Shown in pieces: positions 44,429 to 56,110 of a DNA stretch of 64,000 nucleotides. Made by a program: the position numbers and the translations under genes. The notes below the pieces were generated by a model. That model was not told the DNA's origin. It was given only the letters and a program-made list of their open reading frames with translations, and searched no databases. Source of the DNA: Leptobrachium leishanense (Eukaryota; Chordata; Amphibia; Anura; Megophryidae); contig CM019070.1 of assembly GCA_009667805.1 (NCBI GenBank), forward strand, positions 52,555,451-52,619,450, in the 5' to 3' direction. Positions within the stretch are counted from its first letter, which is position 1; each line of letters opens with the position of its first letter.

Positions 44429-46053
44429 CAGTCAGTCCCAATATTTCTGGACCTAACAGCTTTGGCTCTATACACCACCACAATGGAGTTGGAATGAAAC
44501 AAACACAATGTGCTTTCACTGCAGACTGTCAGCTTTAATTTGAGGGTATGTACATCCAACTCAGGTGAAAGGTGTAGGACTTACAGCAGTTTGCAGATGT
44601 GCCTCCCACTTGTTAAGGGACCAAAGGTAATGGGGCAATTGGCTTCTCAGCTGTTCCATGGCCAGGTGTGTGATATTCCCTCATTACCCCAATTACAATG
44701 TGCAGATAAAAGGCCCAGAGTTCATTTCAAGTGTGCTATTTGCATTTGGAATCTGTTGCTGTCAACTCTCAAGATGAGATCCAAAGAGCTGTCACTATCA
44801 GTGAAGCAAGCCATCATTAGGCTGAAGAAAAAAAAAAACCATCAGAGAGATAGCAAGAACATTAGGCGTGGCCAAAACAACTGTTTGGAACAGTCTCAAA
44901 AAGAAGGAACGCACCGGTGAGCTCAGCAACACCAAAAGACCCGGGAGACCATGGAAAACAACTGTGGTGGATGACCGAAGAATTCTTTCCCTGGTGAAGA
45001 AAACACCCTTCACAACAGTTGGCCAGATCAAGAACACTCTCCAGGAGGTAGGTGTGTCAAAGTCAAAAATCAAGAGAAGACTTCAGAGTAAATACAGAGG
45101 GTTCACCACAAGATGTAAACCATTGCTGAGCCTCAAAAACAGGAAGGTCAGATTAGAGTTTGCCAAACAACACCTAACAAAGCCTTCACAGTTCTGGAAC
45201 AAGATCCTGTGGACAGATGAGACCAAGATCAACTTGTACCAGAGTAATGGGAAGAGAAGAGTATGGAGAAGGAAAGGAACTGCTCATGATCCTAAGCATA
45301 CCACCTCATCAGTGAAGCATGGTGGTGGTAGTGTCATGGCGTGGGCATGTATGGCTGCCAATGGAACTGGTTCTCTTGTATTTATTGATGATGTGACTGC
45401 TGACACAAGCAGCAGGTTCAATTCTGAAGTGTTTCGGACAATATTCTCTGCTCACATTCAGCCAAATGCTGCAGAACTCATTGGATGGCGCTTCACAGTG
45501 CAGATGGACAATGACCCAAAGCAAACTGCAAAAGCAACCAAAGAGTTTTTGAAGGGACAGAAGTGGAATGTTATGCAATGGCCAAGTCAATCACCTGACC
45601 TGAATCCCATTGAGCATGCATTTCACTTGCTGAAGACAAAACTGAAGGGAAAATGCCCCAAGAACAAGCAGGAACTGAAGACAGTTGCAGTAGAGGCCTC
45701 GAAGAGCATCACCAGGGATGAAACCCAGCGTCTGGTGATGTCTATGCGTTCCAGACGTCAGGCTGTGATTGACTGCAAAGGATTTGCAACCAAGTATTAA
45801 GAAGGGAAAGTTTGATTTATGATTATTATTCTGTCCCATTACCTTTGCTCCCTTAACAAGTGGGAGGCACATCTGCAAACTGCTGTAAGTCCTACACCGT
45901 TCACCTGAGTTGGATGTACATACCCTCAAATTAAAGCTGACAGTCTGCAGTTAAAGCACATTGTGATTGTTTCATTCCAACTCCATTGTGGTGGTGTATA
46001 GAGCCAAAGATGTTAGAATTGTGTTGATGTCCCAATATTTCTGGACCTGACTA
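44429..46053 (+). mobile_element. Tc1-like transposon with long inverted repeats
   Basis: The element is 1,625 bases with ends CAGTCAGTCCCAATATTTCTGG and its inverted counterpart, flanked by TA. The inverted repeats are about 200 bases long: the left (44429-44640) and right (about 45830-46053) ends share GTGGTGGTGTATAGAGCCAAAG-type and GTGGGAGGCACATCTGC-type sequence inverted. Long ends with inner repeats are the IR/DR type of the Tc1 group. One transposase gene lies between them on the + strand. Confidence 0.93.
44774..45800 (+). pseudogene. Tc1-like DD34E transposase, one apparent frameshift
   Basis: The frame opens MRSKELSLSVKQAIIRLKK, breaks in a run of 12 A at about 44828-44839, and continues in another frame (TIREIARTLGVAKTTVW, helix-turn-helix) to a TAA at 45798-45800. 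It keeps the GRPW-type motif, the catalytic triad in LWTDET, QMDNDPKQTA and NPIE with 34 residues between the second Asp and the Glu (DD34E), and the GGGSVMAWA glycine box. Full length would be about 340 residues, normal for the family. The only visible fault is the A-tract shift. Whether other copies in the genome lack it is the key question. Confidence 0.92.
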
Positions 46054-46919
46054 TATCAAGAAGCGTGCTTGTACAATATCACGTCTACATAAAACCAGCC
46101 TTAAGCTTGAACCCATCGACTAGACATTGTAGAAGTGTTTAACAGTCTCCACTCTCGAATGAGCCGCTGTCAGGTCATAGAAATCACCTCTTCCATGGCA
46201 GCGCTGATTCATCTAGTTGTATTGAATGCGTATTAAAATTCGTGTGTGTTCATCCTGTTCTAATTAGATGGATAATTCTATAGGTCACTGTGCCTCGGGG
46301 AGGGGGAGGACCTGCTAAACATGGAGTGGAAGATCTCGTAATTAAAATGGATCTATCATGATCACAACCTTTGCATCCACGTAACTGTTTAATTACCTGC
46401 AGGACAATGACTGCAAACTGACACGTTATCCATTTAAGTCGGTCTTCCCTCTGACTGCACTTGACGTCTACACAATACTGGGTGCCACTTACTGTGCATT
46501 GCTCAACAGCAAAAAGAGCGCATCTCTGAATAGATGCAACAGGCACTGGACCCGCTAAAGCAGGGATGACAAACTCTACCCTCTTGCTCCAGATATTGCT
46601 TGATCTACACCTCCCCATGATACTCTGCCCATCAGTTGCGTTCTGTGAGTTGCATGGAACCAATGTCTGAGGAGTTAAACTCCAACTCCCGATTCTTTAG
46701 AACAGCGATGTCAAGCAACAGTGTAGCCGTGCTGACAAACGGTGAAATCCAAAGGGCAACAGGAGAAGTTTCAGTAAAAAGTTTCCTGTGATTCATTGGA
46801 TTTTTCTTTTGTGAACTGTCAGTATTGGTGCTGCAACATCGGCGATTTTTGTCAGTTTTTGCAACACTGTAATAAAAATGAAGGGTACAATATAGAATAG
46901 GGTGGCCCAGGTCCTTAAC

Positions 46920-47090
46920 GCAAAGAAACAAATAATCCAGGTGCTCGGAGGATATCTTGGGAGTCTTTATTGTGGGCACCTCTCTCACACTTTGATTCTG
47001 TGCAGAGCGTTTCACAAGTCTTTAGAAAGGCTGTTCATAAAGCTGAAACGTTGTGAGATGTGCACACAATAAAGGCTTCCAAAATTTCTT
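46920..47090. repeat. Head-to-head pair of retroelement 3' ends
   Basis: On the plus strand AAAGGCTGTTCATAAAGCTG AAACGTTG and ACACAATAAAGGCTTCC (47015-47085); the complement of 46925-47005 reads GAAACGC...CCACAATAAAGACTCCCAAG. The two copies point away from each other from about 47005. Confidence 0.55.
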
Positions 47091-47643
47091 AAGTAACTGG
47101 ATCATTTGTTTTGCTAGTGTTTTTGCAACAATGGCGCTTTGAATGATGCAGGAAAATGATGCTTTTTTTTAAATTTTATTTTTAATAGTCCCCCTCCCCC
47201 CTTTATGAAGTCTCTGATGCATTTTTACTAAACACCGTAATTTTTGAGTTGCGCTTTTCTGATCTGGCTTCGAGTTGCATAAGAGAAGATCTGGCTAATT
47301 CAGCTGTATCAGCAGATGTTTCATTTTGCGATTGCCTGGGCCCGTCCAGATCTCCTGGAAGGCTTTCAAGCCTGTGGTAATTAATGACTTATGTGGGCTG
47401 GGATGCCCTCCAGCTCAAAATGTTTAATTGGCATGATATGTACACTATGTTACCCATGACCATTTCAAATGTGCTAAATGGCCACTACCACCAAAAATGT
47501 CCTTATTTATTTTATGTTTCTGATATCTTGCATGTACTTTTCTTCTCTTGTATCTTTGACTTAAGAAAATATTTTATTCTGTGTCATTGGGTGCATCTAT
47601 TGTGAATACAACGCTCCTCCTAGAGGGCCGACACCTCTGTAAT

Positions 47644-47840
47644 TGGGTGGAGTAGAGGTAACATCACTGCTCTGCATGGTGCGAGTCTGTGGAGTCATTG
47701 GTTCTATCCCAGCAAGAGCACCTCTCCAGTAAGTGTCCTTGGGCAAGACCCCTAACGGTACATACTCGCCAGCCAGGACATACTTGAAAACGAGAAATCT
47801 CAATGTATCCTTCCTGGTAAAATACTTTCACAAAAAAAAA
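47644..47840 (+). mobile_element. tRNA-derived SINE
   Basis: The copy keeps GGGTGGAGTAGAGGTAACATC, a decayed B-box (TGGTTCTATCC), the GGCAAGACCCCTAACGG body and the tail with an A run. Confidence 0.82.
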
Positions 47841-47841
47841 A

Positions 47842-49770
47842 TTGCAACGGGAAGAACCACTGCAACACAATATGTAGTTTAGCTGTTCTATTCTGTTTTT
47901 TTAATTGGGTGTTTTGATTATTTTTAGGATTTGTTTTTAAGTAAATAATAATTGAAGGAGGGGAAGTGAAGACAAGGATTTGCTATTCTGGAGTGTCCTT
48001 ATTATTCTAGCAGAAGTAGTGGTTCTATAGCCGAGGTGTTGTCTTGTCTAATATAGAGAAATCAATATTTCTTTATCGAATGATTGGCATTGATTCATTT
48101 TGATTGTCATACAGAATGTGCCCGAAGGGAGCCGCACTAATACCTGATTCATCATTGCACACTGATCCACCATATCTTACTATAGCCAGTCACGATGACG
48201 TTTATTTGCTGCCAAACGTACCAATCCGTCATTCTGCAGCTATTAAAGAGCGTGCTCTCTTTGGAACGAGGCCACTTAAATACTCACTTTGAGTAGTACC
48301 ATGGTGGAATCTGCCGGAGCTTGTGATTTGGTGAATCATAATCTCTGTCTCGTAATCCTGTGGATAATGGCGTGGATTTTAAAAAAAAATTGAGGTGTAC
48401 TAATAACCTAAAGCTTAAATATCGTAAATATATTCCATTTGCTACCTAATTGCACTGTGATTCTGTTTAAATCGGCCCGTCGACAACTTTTAACTTTTCT
48501 GTTCTTTTAACTTGCACTTTCTGCCCATTTCTGCCATTTTTCTCTCGCTCTTCTGACCAGGATCGGGGAAAGGGATTACTATTTTAGCAAGTGGCAGAAA
48601 TTCCCACTCCCTCCTGTGAACAAGGAGGAAAATCACAATTGAGGCCTGTAGGCAGCTGAGGGGGTGGGGGTTGGATAAATGACTTTAGGCAAAACAAGAA
48701 AAAATGGTTTTAAATTGCTAAAATGCTTATTACAGAATTTTATCATGGCATATTTAAAGTACACCTGTAGTGACAGCTTTTGCTGCGGTGTCCCATCAGA
48801 GGATGGATAATGCATTTGCTCGAATCAGGAAAGAGAAAAAAAATTCTTGTACCTAGAAGAGGATATTGTAGCTTGTACTCGCTGTGATTAAGTGTCGAGT
48901 GCTGCCAGGTTTCACCGTCCACTAGTGGACCTAGCTGGGGGCATTGTGTAGTTTGGCCTTAGCAGTGACACTGGCATGTTGACTTGACAGCGCACTGACA
49001 GTCGGTGGTACCCATGGTCTACTCGGGGCATTAATTTCCCCTGTGGCATGCCGCAGTGCCACAAGTGACAGCAAAACTTTGAAAGGGAATAACTCCCTTC
49101 TTTTCAATTGCACGTCTGCAAAAGAAATACTGACACATGTACAGAGTGAGTCCCCGTCAAGTGAGCCCCAGTTTTGTTTAATCTGTAGTAGACCCCCCCC
49201 CCCATATAATAAGTAGAAGCAACATTTGAAACCCTCTACTAAAAGAGAAATTATTGAAAGCATTAAGGGGGGACCCGTGTAATTATGGTAATAATCATAG
49301 ATTAACTGGAAGCTATGAAACCGCATCTGTTCCATCTGCAGAAAATGTTTATTTCACTACAAATCCTGCTCCAAAGGTCCCTGTTTAGGATAAATGGGTT
49401 GTTTGTGGAACTTGGCTTCTGTTTTCAGTTCATGTCTATTTACATCACTCATATTGAACAGTATCCTGTTTTCAATGGCCGGATATCGCTTGGGCTAAAC
49501 CAGATAAAGGCACAATCTCTTACATGCAGTCTCACCTCTCTTCAAGCAAAACCAGCCATAAAAACATCTCTTGAACAGGGAAGGGTTGGAGGAATAATTT
49601 GTCTAGTATGTTGCTGAATTGTATTTCTATGTTGCCTAATTGTAAGAAATGAAAAAAAAAATCTGTCCCTAAAAATGCACTTTTTTTTTTTTTTTTTATA
49701 TGAAATGTGCAGGTTTTGTAATACAGTTGCTTGCAAAGACAAAGCAAATAAACCAATATATCTCTCTCTA
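47842..49770. other. Intron sequence, nothing identified
   Basis: No element or exon was recognised; a C9 run lies at 49193. Confidence 0.5.
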
Positions 49771-49772
49771 TA

Positions 49773-49892
49773 CTGAAGAACCATAAGTACTGAATCTGCA
49801 GAAAGAAAGGGTGTAAAATGTTCCTGTATTTTGTATACATACATACATTTTATGCCCCTTCTTCTGCAGACTCAGTACTTATGGTTCTTCTC
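49773..49892. repeat. Hairpin with 28-base arms
   Basis: GAAGAACCATAAGTACTGAA TCTGCAGA at 49774 is inverted as TCTGCAGACTCAGTACTTATGG and on to 49892, with a loop of about 60 bases holding a short CATA repeat. Confidence 0.8.
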
Positions 49893-50113
49893 CAGTCCTT
49901 GAAGGGACACTACCACTTGGATAAGCCGTAACTAGATTATAGTGTGATTTTATATGTAATTAACAAGTAAAGACATGCTGCTGTATTTCTTCCTTGTCTG
50001 TAGTAATTGCATGTAAAAAGGAAAAATTAAAATTGGATCTTTTATCTCTGGGTTTCAGAATTTTTTCCCATGGTGCAACATTTACCAAAAACTTTGCGGC
50101 TCTTGTTTATTTA

Positions 50114-50400
50114 GGCTTGGGTCAGACGAACGTATTTGAAGAGTGGAGGAACGTCCGTGAGAGTGGACGTTCCTAACACTCGACGCCCGTCTGGCCACCT
50201 CGCTGAGCGCAGTTAGTGTGCTCAGCGCTGCAAGGCTCGATCCTTCTAGGATCGTGCTTTGCAGCTCCTTCAACGCACAACCTAGCGCTTTGATGGAGAG
50301 GGCTGCTGCACGGACGTAGCACGGCTGCTGTTGCACATGCAATTCGTGCACGCGCAACAGATCCAAAGTGAGGCGCAAGTGATGTAAACGCACCCCCTGT
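50114..50400. mobile_element. Harbinger-like MITE, right end lost
   Basis: The left end is GGCTTGGGTCAGACGAACG after TTA. The interior (GTGGACGTTCC, TCAGCGCTGCAAGGC) matches the short subfamily. No right terminal repeat was found before about 50400. Confidence 0.65.
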
Positions 50401-50857
50401 ATCTTTACAACACAAGATCACAAAATGAATGCGCCCAGAGTAAAAAGATTTTTTTTTTTCTTACATGTGCTATGTTTTTCTCTTGTGTTTATTTCATGTT
50501 GCTGATAACTAAACCTACAATAAGGAGATTTTGTTTTTTTGTGGCAGTGGCCCTTTAAGAGCCCATGAATCACAGGTCACTTTATATATGTTTTTACTAT
50601 TTTAGCCTCAACAGTTTCTGCAGCACTTTACACTAAAGAACAGAGAATTAAAGTAGCAAAATTACAAACTTGGGCAGGAGGTAAAGAGCAGGGCTGTCAA
50701 ACTCGGGCCCCCACAGGTATTTCTGAACTAAACCTCCCGCGATTCACTGGCCATCTATTGCATTGAAGAAATTCTGGGTAATGTAGGACTAATCATCTGC
50801 GGGGCCATGACTTTTAGATCCCTGACGTAGAGGGCCAGAAGAGCTTACAGTATAGAG

Positions 50858-50992
50858 CAGGGGGGTCAGCAACCTTGGCAGTCCAAATGTTTTGAAAACT
50901 ACACTTCCCATGATTCATAGTCAACCTATTCAGTGACCACCATGGGGTATGTAGTTCCAAAACATCTGGAGGGCCAAGGTTGCTGACCCATG
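50858..50992. mobile_element. hAT MITE related to 9560-9695
   Basis: The ends CAGGGGGGTCAGCAACCTTG and CCAAGGTTGCTGACCCATG are inverted. The flanks GTATAGAG and ATCTAGAG agree at six of eight positions, a decayed target duplication. A related, more diverged copy is at about 27180-27350. Confidence 0.75.
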
Positions 50993-51289
50993 ATCTAGAG
51001 ACCACTGGACAGTGTCCGGCAAATAACATACCGGTAGAAAACCATTACATTGAAGCCCATATCTTTACAAATGCCTGTTTGCAGGATTCTGAAATAACCC
51101 CCCCCCCTCTTTATAGTGAATGTGTTAACTTTTTTTTTTTCTCAATTTTTCGTGCGACTATTAACCATGCCCTGAACATACTTGACAATCATCACAAATC
51201 TGTGTATTGTCGATTTTTAGGGTTCCTTCATTGCTGGCCCTAACGATGCCTTTTAACTTGCTGTATTGTGAGTCTCAGCAGATCAACAA

Positions 51290-51534
51290 TTATTTAATTT
51301 TTCCTATTACTTGACGAAAAGTTAGAATTTTAATAATCATTCGGAGGCGAGGATTTGCTTTTTCAATCTTGCTTTAATCAAAATAGCAGCACAGAAAAGC
51401 TTTGAGAAATATCAAATACTTTTTTGAAACCGAACAAAGCAATCCCAGCAGGGATATCCCCTCCCCAGTCCACCAATCCGTGTCCCCAAGTGCATAACGG
51501 CCAGCTACTCCGGAAGTCCCTCCTCTTTCTTGCT
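51290..51534. repeat. DIRS left inverted terminal repeat
   Basis: The segment is the inverted counterpart of 58027-58229; matching landmarks are the AAAGCAATCCCAGCAGGGAT stretch and the CCAGCTACTCCGGAAGTCCC stretch. The outermost part (about 51290-51345, TTCCTATTACTTGACG...) is absent from the right end but is repeated inverted in the internal complementary region, as expected when one end extends past the other in this family. The inner limit is set where the similarity stops, after TTTCTTGCT. Confidence 0.85.
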
Positions 51535-51671
51535 CAGTAGAACAGCTTCCAAACGTACGACATGAAGAACAAGAACTGGAAAACAAGCCAGACAGAAACA
51601 TCGGAAGCGAGGGAAGAACACGCTGGATGAGGAGCACAGGTGATCAGTAGGCTGTGAAGAGAACAGATTTT

Positions 51672-51885
51672 TTTTTTTTTTTTGGAGAAAGGATTTTACC
51701 TGGAAGGATACATTGAGATTTCTCTCGTTTTCAAGTATGTCCTGGGTGGCGAGTATGTGCCGTTAGGTGTCTTGCCCAAGGACACTTACTGGAGAGGTGC
51801 TCGCTGGGATCGATCCCATGACTCTACAGGCTCTCTCCACGCAGAGCAGTGATGTTACCTCTACTCCACCCAGCCGGCACTAATA
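51672..51885 (-). mobile_element. tRNA-derived SINE inside the DIRS element
   Basis: On the minus strand the head GCCGGCTGGGTGGAGTAGAG, B-box (GGGATCGATCCCA region), body and tail are complete and end in poly(A), seen as a T run at 51668-51683. It lies between the left DIRS terminal repeat and the internal complementary region, so it is younger than the DIRS insertion. Confidence 0.85.
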
Positions 51886-51974
51886 TAATGGTAATCACCA
51901 AATGGTTTTCACAATGTACAAATCTAACATTGTAACTTTACGAACATCCCAAACAATCAGAATTTACTAGGTGG

Positions 51975-52045
51975 GTTGAGGCGGGAAATACTCGCCTCCG
52001 AATGTTTATTAAAAGTCTAACTTTCCGTCAAGTAATAGGAAAATT
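51975..52045. repeat. DIRS internal complementary region
   Basis: The stretch ACTCGCCTCCGAATGTTTAT... to AATAGGAAAATTTAAACAATT is nearly the reverse complement of 51286-51355. In DIRS elements an internal region complementary to the outer ends is thought to template a circular intermediate. Its place directly behind the recombinase stop codon (52090-52092) is canonical. Confidence 0.85.
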
Positions 52046-52089
52046 TAAACAATTTTAATGCAACATATCGGAGGCTCTTATTTGCAAAT

Positions 52090-52985
52090 TCAAAGCCCAT
52101 CTAACAAAGGTGCAGTCCAATGAGGAGCTGGTCTGAAATAAAAAGTACGTAGGGTAGATTCCCTTGACCAATCGGCAGCTCGCATAAGATCTTCCAATTT
52201 ACAACCAGATCTTAATGCCGAGGTAGCCATAGCGCTACGGGTTTGAATGGGCCCCAAAGACCTCTATCCCAACTAACGCCATCAACCACTGTAACCAACG
52301 AGACCGGGTGGCAGAAGAGACTGGACGATGAGGTGCCACATATGATAAAAAGAGAGGAGATACTCCCAGGGAACGAAAAGGTAAAGTGCGTTGTTCATAA
52401 ATTTGGAAGCATTTAACTGGACATAGAGCTAGATGCTCCGGAAAACCTGGATAAAATACGGAAGAAATTAACGTCTTTGTACGGCGAGTAATATCAAAAC
52501 GGACTCCTTCTGGAGTAAACGAATGAGCAGGGTCATCTAAAGCCCTGACATCACCTACTTTTTTACAGGAAAAAAGAAATAAAACCATCCACAATTTGGC
52601 CGATAATTGTTGTAAATCCCAATCAGAGTTACTTGGCCAATTGGAAAGAAAGCGTAACACCAGCGAAAACATCCCAAGTGGAATCATACCTAGGTACTGG
52701 GGGACATGCAAAACGGCCTGCTCTCAACAATCTGCAACCTAAGGGATGACGACCCAAAGGAGTCCCCCTGAATGCTTTCATGACTAGCCGAACGTAAGGT
52801 ATTTACAGTTCTATACTTCAAACCAGCATCAAATGACTCAGGAACTCCAACACTCTGTTTACAGATGCCGAAACAGGATCGAGATCCCTGCCCATACACC
52901 AGCCAGACCATTTATGCCATGCGGAATCATAGGCTGACCGGGTACCCGGAGCCCATGTATGTTGGAGCAAGGTGTTAGTACAGAA
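52090..52985 (-). pseudogene. DIRS tyrosine recombinase, frameshifted
   Basis: The minus strand encodes the recombinase in at least three frame segments. It begins near the TLLQHTWAPGTRSAYDSAW motif (core-binding domain), breaks near 52825, continues through KLWMVLFLFSCKKVGDVRAL and RRTKT, and breaks again at about 52235 right after the HxxR box region (GAHS). The nucleophile-Tyr region (FYFRP) is in the next frame and ends at the stop 52090-52092. The segment order and conserved residues match the phage-integrase-like recombinases of DIRS elements. At least two frameshifts make it non-functional. Confidence 0.85.
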
Positions 52986-52999
52986 CGAAATGCCTTTGG

Positions 53000-54440
53000 C
53001 AAATCCAGGTCCCTCGGAAACCAACCAGGCAGTCAATGGACATCGTTCGGATAGGAGCGGGTGTGGCGTACCGTCTGGATCGAGGATTAGGTCCTGGGAG
53101 AACGGCAGAAGCCGAGGGAGATCTATGGACAATTCTAACTTTATTGGAAACCACTGTTGTCCCTGCCACAGAGGGGTGGCAATCACCAATGTTGCCGATT
53201 GCGCTCGTATCTGCCCAAGGGTCCTCGCGATCATTGCAAACGGTGGGTATGCAAAGTGTCGTGCCGTGGACCAGTCCTGGACGAATCTGTCTCTAAAACT
53301 TCTGGATCCGGTTTCCAACTGAAGAAACTTGGTAGCTGACAATTCAGACGTGAGGCAAACGGGTCGCTTTCCAGCGGACCCCAGAGATCGAAGAGTCTCT
53401 TGAAGACTAAGGGTAGCAGTCTCCAGTCTCCTGTATCGGTTGTGTTGCGAGAGTTCCAGTCCGCTAGTGTGTTGTCTAGACCCGGAAGGAACTGAGCAGT
53501 CACTGTGATTCGTCGTTGAAAGCAGAATGTCCAAAATTCTGTTGCCATTTGAGTGAGTTTCGGGGACCGTGGACCCCCCCCAAGGAATTGATATTGCGAA
53601 CCGTTGGAAAATGGTCCCTCCTCACTAGGATCGCACCTCCTTGGTGATTCCGAGCAAAACCTTTTTATTGCGAATAGTCCCGCCAAGAGTTCCAATAGAT
53701 ATGTAGAAACATTTTGGTCGTGGACCAACGAACCCCGGTCTCCAGAGGACCGCATCTTGCCCCCCAACCTGTTCTGTAAGCATCCGCCTCGATCGTGAGA
53801 GATGGAGGTGGAGGGGAAATTTCCTTGCCATTTCAGAATCGGAGGTTCTCGGTCCACCAAATCAGATCTAGACGAGCTTCCTCCGACAGGCAAATGTGAT
53901 CCGAGTATGCCAAACCCTCCCGAAGGAAATGGGCCTTCAGACGTTGGAGGGCCCGATTTAATGAAGCGGTGCTGGAGGTACGGCCAGGCGATCAGACAAC
54001 CCAATGACCCTGGCTAACTCTCGCAGTGACACCTCTGGTTTGCGAAGTAACGTCCGCGTCTCCTTCAATATTGTAGATACTTTTTGAGAAGGGAGACTGA
54101 GGCTCCAAGATCTGGGCTCTAATAGGAGACCTAAAAACTCCAGACAAGGAGTTGGTTTCAGCACTGACTTGTCGGTGTTTATCAGAAACCCCAACTCTTG
54201 CAGCAAAGTCACTGTCCAATTCAGTTGTGTTTGCAGCTGAGTCTCCGTGGAGGACATTAAGAGGATGTCGTCCAGATATACTAGGAGTCGGACTCCCTTT
54301 GTGCGCAAAGTTGTCGCCACAGGCCTCATGAGTTTTGTAAAGCACCAAGGTGCGGCTGAGAGCCCGAACGGAAGACTGGAGAAACGCCACAGAGTGCCCC
54401 GCCAACGGAACTGTAGGTAATTTCTGCAATCTTGACACAT
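53000..54440 (-). pseudogene. DIRS reverse transcriptase and RNase H, truncated
   Basis: The minus strand carries RT motifs LPFGLSAAPWCFTKLMRP, the catalytic YLDD box (VYLDDILLMSS) and the thumb-side LEFLGLLLEPRSWSL, followed in a shifted frame by RNase H-like sequence including LELLAGLFAIKRF, LPGLDNTLADWNSR and the linker WGPLESDPFASRLN. The RT begins abruptly at about 54440, just after where motif A (the first catalytic Asp) should be, so that motif has been deleted. A frameshift lies near 53960-54000 and another near 53230-53300. The reading is secure at family level, but the enzyme cannot be active. Confidence 0.88.
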
Positions 54441-54466
54441 CTGGAAGGAATTCGTCGATACCGGAC

Positions 54467-55331
54467 TTAGCGGTAAGATTTATCCACGATAGGGGTGAGA
54501 CACACTTTACCTGCAGTAACAGGTCGCGGACATTCTTGGCGCATTTTTATGCGCGTTTCCTTGTCTAAAGGAAAGCGCGATCTCGCATTTAACCACTGTT
54601 CTACATAGGGTTTTGGTGACGATGCCGAGGAACGGGGATTAGACAAATCCTCAGGGTAAAATAAGCTGGTCACCCTGCGGGTCACAAATAACAGCCTCAG
54701 AGCCAGGAGGATAATCAATAGACTCGCTCATAACAGACAGATTGTCTTGGGGCATATAGCACCACCTCATCCCCAGTAATGACATCAGGGTATCATAAGA
54801 GGCCACCATCTCCTCACTATCCACCTCCTTTGGAGGGACCTTTCTGCCTGCTTTTGCCTCTTGGGGGCATAAGGTGCCAGCGCCCGGGAGTCCGGGGCCC
54901 TTTTGACACCAGAGTCGTTATCAGTGCTGGACAGTGATAGACGTATAGGGTCGTCGGCCCCTCCAGTTAGGTGCCTTGTTTTACAGGCAGCCTTTTTACA
55001 CACCACATGGGGTGGTACATTAACCGCAGGTTCGGGGGCAGCGGTAGAAACCGTAATTGGAGGTGTCATTTGCACCGGGACTGATTGCAGGGCTTGAACT
55101 GCCGCTAAAACATCCTGTAGAGATTTATTAAAAGTCTGACAAGTTTGCCACCTCAGACTTAACGGCTGATAAAACCCTAGAAGCCCATGTTTTATCTAGA
55201 AGGACCTCATTAGGGATATTTTCCACTGGATTCCCCACAGAATTAGAGGCAGAAATGTCCTCATGACCTGAACTGGCGTCTGACTCTGACCCTGTAGGAG
55301 GAGAGCGGCGACGCTGTTTTGTTTGAGGCAT
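54467..55331 (-). pseudogene. DIRS gag-like region, partial
   Basis: Upstream of the RT on the minus strand, an ATG (about 55331) opens MPQTKQRRRSPPTGSESD and a hydrophilic Ser/Asp-rich region. It continues in other frames with KRQKQAERSLQRR (about 54840) and LDKETRIKMRQECPRPV (about 54510). This is the position and composition of the first ORF of DIRS elements; I recognise no enzymatic motif. The C-terminal part appears lost together with the RT start, so gag sequence runs straight into RT near 54450. Several stops and shifts are present. Confidence 0.6.
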
Positions 55332-55825
55332 CTCCACAGTAACCAGACGCGGCAACTGCAGTACCTGAAATGGCCGCTAGGGGAGAAAATGGCGCGAAGC
55401 ATGCACGCGTACCTCCCTGCGCGAGCCGGGTTAAGCTATTGCTGGCAAACTTATTCTGCGATAAAGCAGGCGCTCAGAAACACGGAAAAACTGTAAAATG
55501 CAGTGAAAATGACGACGGCGGCCGTCCCCGGTTATATAAAGACGGAAAACGGGTCCGCAGCGTCAATTAATGAAGAGCATAAAAACCAGTACTTTGTAGC
55601 TGGTTCTATCCTGTCTGACTTCCTCCACCTCTCTCATGCTGCGTCTCCATTAAGCTCCACACAGCGCTCCCACGCCTCCTCTTCCTTCTTCTTCTCCTCC
55701 TCATCGTCTTCTCAGGGCCTCCTCATCCTCACGGACCTGATTGCAGCGATCCAGGGCCGCCCTCCGCTTATGGCAAGAAAAGCCGCCTTAATTTCTGCTT
55801 TGAGTTACCTCACCACTCTTTAAAA

Positions 55826-55984
55826 ATTCCGCCTAAAAAGAGAAGACGATTCCCCAAATCCTTCGGACCGTTAACTCACGGCGGTTATTCTTTCAAGGCG
55901 TTCAACTATCCAGCAGGACTAGGAAAGGCACTTTATAGGGAGCAGTTTGATTTCAACGCGGAGCCGCCTTGGCAGCCTAGCTGA
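55826..55984 (+). pseudogene. AUU-started upstream conserved coding region (uCC) of azin1, intact
   Basis: In the retrocopied leader, an ATT at 55826 opens a 52-codon frame with no internal stop, beginning IPPKKRRRFPKSFGP and ending FNAEPPWQPS followed by TGA at 55982-55984. AZIN1 mRNAs are known to carry a conserved upstream coding region that starts at AUU and ends in a PPW motif at which ribosomes stall when polyamines are high, lowering translation of the main frame. The start codon, length, basic N-terminus and PPW end agree. It is intact although the main frame is broken. Whether it is ever translated here is unknown. Confidence 0.85.
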
Positions 55985-56110
55985 TGATAGGAGGTTCCAT
56001 CTCCTAACTTGTCCATTTTGTTGCATATTTTGGACCCAAAAGTTTTGACTCCCCCCAGTGAATTGGCATTTCTTGGTTTATGATTGTTGGCTTTGCGGAA
56101 TACGGCTGAG

